Shown piece after piece: positions 7,974-12,417 of a stretch of DNA of 12,417 nucleotides; the stretch's first letter is position 1; every line of letters begins with the position of its first letter. The notes beneath the pieces are model-generated. The model did no database searches and was not told the DNA's origin. It was given only the letters and a program-made list of their open reading frames with translations. The DNA is from an uncultured Alistipes sp. (GTDB lineage: Bacteria > Bacteroidota > Bacteroidia > Bacteroidales > Rikenellaceae), in assembly GCA_900769445.1 (NCBI GenBank), contig CAAGGR010000001.1:1-12417 (forward strand), read 5' to 3'. Both the position numbers and the translations under genes were made by a program.

Positions 7974-9323
7974 ATGTATCACCAGTTAGACACCACATCA
8001 ACAATCGTCGCCCCTGCAACAGCTGCAGGTGGCGCAGTTATGGTCATACGTCTTAGTGGCAGCGAGGCTATAGCCATTGCCGATAAGATGTTTCGCGGCA
8101 AGCACACACTCTCAGAGGCCGATGGCTACACACTACACTATGGCACTATCGTAAATCGTAATAACGAGTCTATCGACGATGTTGTCGTGGCACTCTTCCG
8201 TGCGCCACACTCATATACGGGCGACGACACCGTAGAGATTACCACCCATGGCTCGGAGTATATCACTGCCGAGGTTATACGACTTGCTATAGAATATGGA
8301 GCCACTATGGCTATGCCTGGCGAGTTCACCCGTCGCGCCTTCCTTGCTGGCAAGATGGATCTTAGTCGCGCTGAGGCTGTTACTGATATCATTGCTGCCG
8401 ACTCGCAGTGGTCTCATAATGTGGCATCTACACAGATGCGCGGTGGCTACTCAACAAAATTTGAACAGCTGCGCACCGAGTTACTTCATCTTTGTTCTCT
8501 ACTCGAACTTGAACTCGATTTTTCGGAGGAGGATGTGGAGTTTGCAGACCGCACCGCCCTACTAAATACACTCGACAATATAGGTGCGCAAATCGAGAAC
8601 CTTACCCAATCCTTTGCCCTGGGAAACGTTCTTAAGAATGGTGTCAGCGTAGCTATTATTGGCGAGCCAAATGTCGGCAAGAGTACACTGCTAAATACCC
8701 TCATCGAGGATGACCGCGCTATCGTTTCAGATATCGCCGGCACCACTCGCGATACCATCGAAGCAACCACAACTATCGATGGCATACGCTACCGATTTAT
8801 AGATACCGCAGGTATCCGAACTACTGATGACAGACTCGAGCAATTGGGCATCGACCGCAGCTGCCGCGCTATTGAGAATGCAAATATCATTCTCCATATA
8901 GCCTCCGCCCAAAATCCAACATTCGCACCCATAGCGACATCTGACGCTCAACATTACATCCGTGTTATCAATAAAATAGACATGCTCACATCAAGTGTTT
9001 ATTTAGATAATACTGCGATACATATTTCGGCAAAGAATAACCTCGGCATCGAGGAACTTCGCAACGTCATCCGCCAAACTACCGACACTGCACAACTTAG
9101 CGCTGGCAGCATTGTGGTATCAAATATGCGCCACTACTCAGCCCTTAAGAGCGCGAGCGAAGCTCTTGCCGACGCCCGCCATGGTATGCGCACAAATATA
9201 CCATCCGACCTCCTTAGCGAGGATATCCGCCGCATCATCCACCACCTCGGCGAAATCACCGGCGAAATCACCACCACCGACATCCTCCAAACCATCTTCT
9301 CAAAATTCTGCATCGGAAAGTAA
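7974..9323 (+). CDS. mnmE: tRNA uridine-5-carboxymethylaminomethyl(34) synthesis GTPase MnmE
   Basis: This 449-residue protein is MnmE (TrmE), which with MnmG installs the cmnm5 group on the wobble uridine of certain tRNAs. The N-terminal tetrahydrofolate-binding domain covers about 1-120. A helical domain is split around the inserted G domain: GEPNVGKS (G1, 230-237), TTRDT (G2, 257-261), DTAG (G3, 277-280), NKID (G4, 333-336) and SAK (G5, 352-354). The C-terminus FCIGK keeps the catalytic cysteine C446. All key residues are present. It starts 3 bases after mltD and ends 73 bases before a clear terminator, so it is the last gene of the parAB run. mnmE and parAB also lie near each other in many other bacteria, usually around the origin. 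Confidence 0.97.
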   Translation: MYHQLDTTSTIVAPATAAGGAVMVIRLSGSEAIAIADKMFRGKHTLSEADGYTLHYGTIVNRNNESIDDVVVALFRAPHSYTGDDTVEITTHGSEYITAEVIRLAIEYGATMAMPGEFTRRAFLAGKMDLSRAEAVTDIIAADSQWSHNVASTQMRGGYSTKFEQLRTELLHLCSLLELELDFSEEDVEFADRTALLNTLDNIGAQIENLTQSFALGNVLKNGVSVAIIGEPNVGKSTLLNTLIEDDRAIVSDIAGTTRDTIEATTTIDGIRYRFIDTAGIRTTDDRLEQLGIDRSCRAIENANIILHIASAQNPTFAPIATSDAQHYIRVINKIDMLTSSVYLDNTAIHISAKNNLGIEELRNVIRQTTDTAQLSAGSIVVSNMRHYSALKSASEALADARHGMRTNIPSDLLSEDIRRIIHHLGEITGEITTTDILQTIFSKFCIGK

Positions 9324-9331
9324 TTTTTGCA

Positions 9332-9361
9332 CACTAATGACCACTAACAGACACTAATGCC
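9332..9361. repeat. Three tandem 10-bp units (CACTAA...) after mnmE
   Basis: Three consecutive 10-base units CACTAATGAC, CACTAACAGA and CACTAATGCC begin at 9332, 9342 and 9352. They share CACTAA, and two share CACTAATG. They start 8 bases after the mnmE stop and lead straight into phased A-tracts. Function is unknown. Confidence 0.75.
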
Positions 9362-9364
9362 TAC

Positions 9365-9401
9365 AAAAATCGGCTGAAAATCGCACAAAATAGACGAAAA
9401 A
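9365..9401. other. Phased A-tracts, predicted intrinsically curved DNA
   Basis: Four A-runs of 4-5 bases at 9365-9369, 9377-9380, 9387-9390 and 9397-9401 have centres 10 to 11.5 bases apart, close to the helical repeat. Three of the four continue as AAAATCN. Phased A-tracts are the classical cause of sequence-directed curvature. The last run forms the 5' edge of the mnmE terminator stem. Confidence 0.6.
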
Positions 9402-9436
9402 TCCCGAGAGTTTATCAATCACTTTCGGGATTTTTT
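9397..9436 (+). terminator. Intrinsic terminator after mnmE
   Basis: Bases 9397-9411 pair with 9421-9435 in a 15-bp stem with one G-T wobble (9408/9424). The GC-rich core is TCCCGAGAGT with ACTTTCGGGA, and the loop is 9 bases. The 3' arm runs into six T residues (9431-9436). It is a good rho-independent terminator for the parA-to-mnmE operon. The A-run on the 5' side makes it potentially active for minus-strand transcription too. Confidence 0.85.
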
Positions 9437-9569
9437 ACGTTTTAACGGAATTATGCCCCCAAACGCCATTTTTCGTAGGCGTTGGTGTTTATGAGAACGC
9501 ACCATTCTCGACCTCGGTGTCAGATGTCGCCCACCTCGAGGGCTCTTCTCACCCAAAAAGTTCTGATTT
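9437..9569. other. Intergenic stretch with small hairpins, no supported gene
   Basis: Part of the 466-base gap between mnmE and the next gene. Two short perfect stems are visible: AACGCC (9462-9467) with GGCGTT (9478-9483), loop 10; and GAGAA (9493-9497) with TTCTC (9505-9509), loop 7. A CCTCGAGG palindrome follows near 9534-9541. The 61-codon minus-strand open frame across it is basic and low in hydrophobic content, and overlaps the terminator, so I do not accept it as a gene. It may be a dispersed intergenic repeat or a small RNA. Confidence 0.35.
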
Positions 9570-9609
9570 TGCAATGAGCTGCAACGAGGTGAAATGGAGT
9601 GCAATGAGC
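9570..9609. repeat. Four tandem imperfect 10-bp units (TGCAATGAGC family)
   Basis: Four consecutive 10-base units start at 9570, 9580, 9590 and 9600: TGCAATGAGC, TGCAACGAGG, TGAAATGGAG and TGCAATGAGC. The first and last are identical and the middle two diverge. A fifth degenerate unit (CGCATCTAAC) may follow. Helical phasing puts the same face of each unit on one side of the DNA, as in arrays of protein-binding sites. Confidence 0.7.
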
Positions 9610-9687
9610 CGCATCTAACACAGGCGAAAAGAATTCTACTTTCTATTCAGAAGGCGTCGTTTATAGGCAGAAGAAGTCATTCGCATC

Positions 9688-9703
9688 TTTTTTTGCAAAA
9701 AAA
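9688..9703. other. Perfect 16-bp palindrome in the leader of the excisionase-like gene
   Basis: Seven T, then GC, then seven A form an exact 16-base self-complementary sequence about 87 bases upstream of the helix-turn-helix gene at 9790. It could be a regulator site, a cruciform or part of an AT-rich promoter region. Downstream to 9789 I see an inverted pair TTACCA (9724-9729) and TGGTAA (9755-9760) but no convincing -7 box. Confidence 0.45.
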
Positions 9704-9789
9704 TCACTAATTCTCAAACCTTCTTACCAAAGCCCCTCTACTCTTAGTATGAACTGGTAACTAAACCATTCACTTAATACAATAAAAAT

Positions 9790-10146
9790 ATGACACAAAA
9801 ATCATTAGCATTTGAGCAGCTACCGGAGCTCATACAAAATCTGGTAGATAGAATCGAATCACTCGAAAAGACAGTTCGTGAGAAACATCAACCCCTACCA
9901 CTCGAAGGAGAGTTGATGAGCGTGGAAGATCTGTGCAAACTACTTGGTAAATCAAAATCCGCGGTATATCGAACTGTGAGGTATCGGGATATTCCGTATA
10001 TCCGACAAGGCAATAGGCTTTATTTCGACCGAGCGACTATCAAAAAGTGGCTCGATAAGAAGCATCACTTAGATGCCATTACTCGTATGGATGAGATTGA
10101 GAAGATGATGACAGCATCCCCTTGGCGATTCCGAAATCGCAGATAA
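9790..10146 (+). CDS. Excisionase-like helix-turn-helix protein
   Basis: The 118-residue product has an N-terminal coiled-coil-like segment (about 8-33). A MerR/excisionase-type winged helix-turn-helix follows at 43-88, from MSVEDLCKLLGKSKSAVYR through the wing IPYIRQGNRLYFD to the helix ATIKKWL. A basic tail ends RFRNRR. Proteins of this build in Bacteroidales are often recombination directionality factors or regulators carried on mobile elements. No integrase or mobilisation gene is in the window, so the role is open. The ATG at 9790 follows an A-rich leader. The gene stands alone: it has a long structured upstream region and its own terminator at 10177-10202, so it is probably not cotranscribed with the defence genes that follow. 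It could mark the edge of an island. Confidence 0.8.
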   Translation: MTQKSLAFEQLPELIQNLVDRIESLEKTVREKHQPLPLEGELMSVEDLCKLLGKSKSAVYRTVRYRDIPYIRQGNRLYFDRATIKKWLDKKHHLDAITRMDEIEKMMTASPWRFRNRR

Positions 10147-10176
10147 CAGGTTGTGTATTACTCATAGCGTTTTATT

Positions 10177-10202
10177 AAGACGGCTCCGGCCGTCTTTTTT
10201 TT
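10177..10202 (+). terminator. Intrinsic terminator after the excisionase-like gene
   Basis: An 8-bp perfect stem, AAGACGGC (10177-10184) with GCCGTCTT (10189-10196), is closed by a 4-base loop TCCG and followed by six T residues. It separates the excisionase-like gene from the XRE-TIR-methylase operon. Confidence 0.9.
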
Positions 10203-10203
10203 A

Positions 10204-10246
10204 TTCATACATTATGATTATAGCAAAATTTTTCATATCTTTATGA
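10204..10246. promoter_or_regulatory. Paired TCATA/TATGA dyads, candidate controller operators with promoter
   Basis: Two similar inverted repeats lie before the XRE gene: TCATA-CAT-TATGA at 10205-10217 and TCATA-TCTT-TATGA at 10233-10246, starts 28 bases apart. Both arms are perfect 5-mers and the preceding base is T in each. The second dyad contains TATCTTTA (10236-10243), a 7-of-8 match to the Bacteroidota -7 consensus apart from its final base. Paired dyads around a promoter are the usual layout for autoregulatory controller proteins of restriction-modification systems. That this XRE protein binds them is inference. Confidence 0.5.
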
Positions 10247-10277
10247 CAAATTATTGCGAATAAATAACACAATACAT

Positions 10278-10469
10278 ATGAATAGAATAAAGGAAGTCCT
10301 TGAAGCAAAGGGAATTAAACAGATTTGGCTTGCCGAACAACTCGGCAAGAGCTTCAGTATTGTCAATGCCTATGCGTGCAATCGCCGTCAACCCAGCCTC
10401 GAACAACTCTTCGAGATCGCAAAGATCCTTCAAGTAGAGCCTAAAGATTTAATCGCTAATAAGGAATAG
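10278..10469 (+). CDS. Small XRE-family regulator, probable R-M controller
   Basis: This 63-residue protein is almost entirely an XRE/Cro-type DNA-binding domain. A five-helix fold fits: KEVLEAKGI, KQIWLAEQLG (helix 2), SFSIVNAYACN (recognition helix), SLEQLFEIAKIL, and a short end EPKDLIANKE. Its size and solitary domain match controller (C) proteins next to restriction-modification genes, and similar small XRE genes often precede N6-methylase/nuclease fusions in Bacteroidota. I use the ATG at 10278. A frame-matched TTG at 10254 would extend it by 8 residues but lies in the leader and is less likely. The TIR gene starts 2 bases after the stop, so the two are translated together, and two dyads lie upstream. 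Confidence 0.85.
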   Translation: MNRIKEVLEAKGIKQIWLAEQLGKSFSIVNAYACNRRQPSLEQLFEIAKILQVEPKDLIANKE

Positions 10470-10471
10470 TT

Positions 10472-11230
10472 ATGTATTCTAGCATTTTAGATAAATACAT
10501 ATGCAAGTGTGCTGAATTCACATTGAACCCATTTGTTTTTAATTCAGACAGTAAATGGCAATCTTTTGTGAATAATGTAGATCATTTTTTTCGATACTAT
10601 GAGTTGACTAACACGGAAGAGTATCGAAACTTTCGGTATAGCATACAATCAAATCACCAATCTGTATTACCAGACGATAGCCCTGCAAAGCGAGTGCTTC
10701 GTACTCTTATAGAATTGAAAAAGTACAAGAATACTGTTCCTAAGTTTTTTGACCGTTTGTTCATAAGCCATTCAAGTAGTGATACTGATATAGTCGCTCC
10801 ATTTGTACGCCTATTATCAGCAATTGGGCTCAATAGAGATAGATTATTTTGTAGTTCAGTGGATGGTTATGGGATTCCACAACGAGAGAATATATATGAT
10901 TTTCTTAAACGAGAGTTTACTGAGAAGAACACTTTTGTTGTAATGATGATGTCAGACAATTACTACAATAGCAAACCTAGTCTCAATGAAATGGGTGCGG
11001 CATGGGCAATGTCGAAAGAGTATGTATCTATTTTAATTAAAGGCTTCAACTTTAATAAAATAGAAGGTGCTGTGGATGCTCAGAAGATTGGATTTAAAAT
11101 AGAGGATCAATATCGCCTCGATGAGTTTAAGGATAATATCGTAAAAGAATTCAGATTACCTCCTATTCTGAATTGGCAAGAGATTAAAAATAGATTTCTT
11201 CAAGAGATTGAAAGAGCGAATAATAAATAA
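10472..11230 (+). CDS. TIR-domain protein, putative NADase effector or signalling enzyme
   Basis: This 252-residue protein has a Toll/interleukin-1 receptor domain at about residues 95-195: RLFISHSSSDTDIVAPF (95-111, strand A and the SHSS loop), IFCSS-like LFCSSVDGYGIP (125-136, box-2-like loop), VVMMMSDNYY (156-165) and LNEMGAAW (171-178). E173 in the last motif is the expected catalytic glutamate of NAD-cleaving TIR domains. Residues 1-90 form an unrecognised N-terminal extension and 200-252 an uncharacterised C-terminal part. Bacterial TIR proteins act in anti-phage immunity, as NAD-degrading effectors or producers of cyclic ADP-ribose signals (Thoeris ThsB). Here no ThsA is visible; the partners are an XRE regulator (2 bases upstream) and a nuclease-methylase fusion (9 bases downstream). 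The gene is AT-rich (about 35% G+C in four hand-counted 60-base lines) compared with about 47% in six such lines of the next gene, suggesting a separate origin. Confidence 0.85.
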   Translation: MYSSILDKYICKCAEFTLNPFVFNSDSKWQSFVNNVDHFFRYYELTNTEEYRNFRYSIQSNHQSVLPDDSPAKRVLRTLIELKKYKNTVPKFFDRLFISHSSSDTDIVAPFVRLLSAIGLNRDRLFCSSVDGYGIPQRENIYDFLKREFTEKNTFVVMMMSDNYYNSKPSLNEMGAAWAMSKEYVSILIKGFNFNKIEGAVDAQKIGFKIEDQYRLDEFKDNIVKEFRLPPILNWQEIKNRFLQEIERANNK

Positions 11231-11239
11231 TAATAATAT

Positions 11240-12417
11240 ATGGAACTCAAAATTAACGGTAACAAGATATTTGCTCCACTCAAAAACAAAGAACTTGTTT
11301 TGACCCCAGAGGAGCGTGTGCGCCAAGAGTACATTTGCCGCTTGGTTAATCACTATGGCTATGACTTGTCGCAGATGGAGCAAGAATTGCAGGTGAACAA
11401 TTCTCACCGTGGTCAAGGCAAGGCGAGAGCAGATATTGTGGTGTGGAAGTCAGCTTCGGCGAAGAGCAACGAAGATGCTGCAACAATCGTAGTTGAATGC
11501 AAAGCTGAGCATATCACTATTCGTGAGGAGGACTATTTCCAGGGCTATAACTATGCTGCTTGGGCAGGTGCTGACTTCTTTGTTACTACCAATCTCAAAG
11601 AGACCCGAGTATTCAAAGTTAATAAGGGTAAGCTGCCTAAGCGTTTGGAGGAGATTGTGGATATCCCAAAGGCTGATGAGCTGACTAATGCCAAGAAGTT
11701 AAAAGAGTTGTTGAGCCAAACAAAGGCTTTTACTCGTGATGAGTTTAGTAAACTGCTCTTCAAGTGCCATAATATTATCCGTAATAACGACAAACTCTCT
11801 CCTGAGGCTGCATTTGACGAGATAAGCAAGGTGTTGTTTATCAAGATTCGCTATGAGCGTGATAATACCGGCACCCAAATATTCTCTGAGGAGGAGTTTA
11901 AGAAGTTGCGTGAAGCTTACGACAAGACAAAATCAAAGCAGAGTTTGCCTTTCTATCAGCAGCTGTTTGAGCGTACAAAGGAAGACTATGTAAAAGATGA
12001 TCTTTTCGAGCCTAACGATACAATAAAAATCAAGGAGGCAAGCTTCGAGGCGATCGTAAAGGAGTTGGAAGTTTACAACCTCTCTCGCACGGCTGATGAT
12101 GTTAAGGGTATTGCTTTCGAGAAATTCCTGGGCAAGACATTCCGTGGCGAGCTGGGTCAATTCTTCACCCCTCGTACCATTGTGGACTTTATGGTAGCAC
12201 TTCTTGATCCTGAGGAGGGAGAGATTATATGCGATCCTTGCTGTGGTAGTGGTGGATTCTTGATTAAGGCGTTCGAATATGTGCGTGAGAAGATTGAAAA
12301 TGATATCCAGAAAGCAAAGGAGCAGATTAAGGCACAGCTTTTTGATGAAAAATATGATTCTTTAAGCGACAAGAAAAAAGCCGAGATTGACGAGCGTGTC
12401 GATGAATATTTCACCAT
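11240..12417 (+). CDS. HsdR-type nuclease fused to N6-adenine DNA methylase (5' part)
   Basis: The frame is open from ATG 11240 to the window edge, 392 codons, so the gene continues beyond. Residues about 1-130 are an HsdR N-terminal-like PD-(D/E)xK nuclease domain: E30 in VRQEYICRLV, D65 in ARADIVVW, E86-C-K88 in VVECKAE, and the QxxxY motif Q101-Y105 in YFQGYNYA. All expected residues are present. A helical linker (about 140-290) leads to the methylase domain: GQFFTPRTIVDFM (306-318), then S-adenosylmethionine motif I DPCCGSGGF (332-340). The catalytic NPPF/Y motif should lie just past the window. This is a fused restriction and modification subunit as in type I-like or type IIG systems, usually followed by a specificity (HsdS) gene. 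It starts 9 bases after the TIR gene, so one transcript is likely. Confidence 0.88.
   Translation, partial: MELKINGNKIFAPLKNKELVLTPEERVRQEYICRLVNHYGYDLSQMEQELQVNNSHRGQGKARADIVVWKSASAKSNEDAATIVVECKAEHITIREEDYFQGYNYAAWAGADFFVTTNLKETRVFKVNKGKLPKRLEEIVDIPKADELTNAKKLKELLSQTKAFTRDEFSKLLFKCHNIIRNNDKLSPEAAFDEISKVLFIKIRYERDNTGTQIFSEEEFKKLREAYDKTKSKQSLPFYQQLFERTKEDYVKDDLFEPNDTIKIKEASFEAIVKELEVYNLSRTADDVKGIAFEKFLGKTFRGELGQFFTPRTIVDFMVALLDPEEGEIICDPCCGSGGFLIKAFEYVREKIENDIQKAKEQIKAQLFDEKYDSLSDKKKAEIDERVDEYFT

Noticed and set aside
9419..9604. 61-codon open frame on the minus strand in the mnmE downstream gap
   Set aside because: It overlaps the terminator stem, is very rich in Arg/Lys, shows no recognisable domain and has no promoter or leader signal.
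9332..9609. CRISPR array in the repeat-rich gap
   Set aside because: Units are 10 bases with no spacers between them, far from CRISPR repeat-spacer structure, and no cas genes are near.
10254..10277. TTG start adding 8 residues to the XRE protein
   Set aside because: An ATG at 10278 starts right at the first helix, has a typical A-rich leader and gives the usual size for such regulators.
10472..11230. Complete Thoeris system
   Set aside because: A ThsB-like TIR protein is present but no ThsA with SIR2 or other NAD-sensing effector domain is visible; the partners are R-M genes.

Overview
The window looks like a Bacteroidota chromosome, probably Bacteroidales. The evidence is A-rich, Shine-Dalgarno-poor leaders before most starts, one clear -7 element of the TAnnTTTG type before parA, and gene contents typical of the group (a four-subunit 2-oxoacid:ferredoxin oxidoreductase, a DUF5683 protein next to parAB, a MltD-like LysM transglycosylase). 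Genus-level placement cannot be made from the sequence alone.

Layout: 1-2617 (+) is a tight operon for a four-subunit 2-oxoacid:ferredoxin oxidoreductase (partial ferredoxin-like delta, then alpha, beta and gamma). It ends in a strong hairpin at 2641-2672 that can also serve the convergent gene. 2713-3492 (-) is a CPBP-family membrane protease. From a divergent promoter region, 3667-9323 (+) is a five-gene run: parA, parB, a DUF5683 envelope protein, a MltD-like lytic transglycosylase and mnmE. Gaps are 24 bases or less and one junction overlaps by a base; a terminator lies at 9397-9436. These genes link chromosome partitioning, cell-wall remodelling and tRNA modification.

9324-9789 has no convincing gene. 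It is unusually structured: 10-bp tandem repeats, A-tracts phased near 10.5 bp, two small hairpins, a second 10-bp repeat block and a 16-bp palindrome. It appears to be the boundary between conserved chromosome and accessory DNA.

9790-12417 is the accessory part. It holds an excisionase-like helix-turn-helix gene with its own terminator, then an apparent defence operon: a 63-residue XRE regulator, a TIR-domain protein starting 2 bases later, and, 9 bases further on, a protein joining an HsdR-type PD-(D/E)xK nuclease domain to an N6-adenine methylase domain, cut by the window edge. Two TCATA/TATGA dyads before the XRE gene resemble controller-protein operators. The arrangement suggests a restriction-modification system whose controller also drives a TIR effector. 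The TIR gene is clearly more AT-rich than the methylase gene after it, so it may be a later insertion. This XRE-TIR-fused R-M cassette is the best candidate in the window for an undescribed system.
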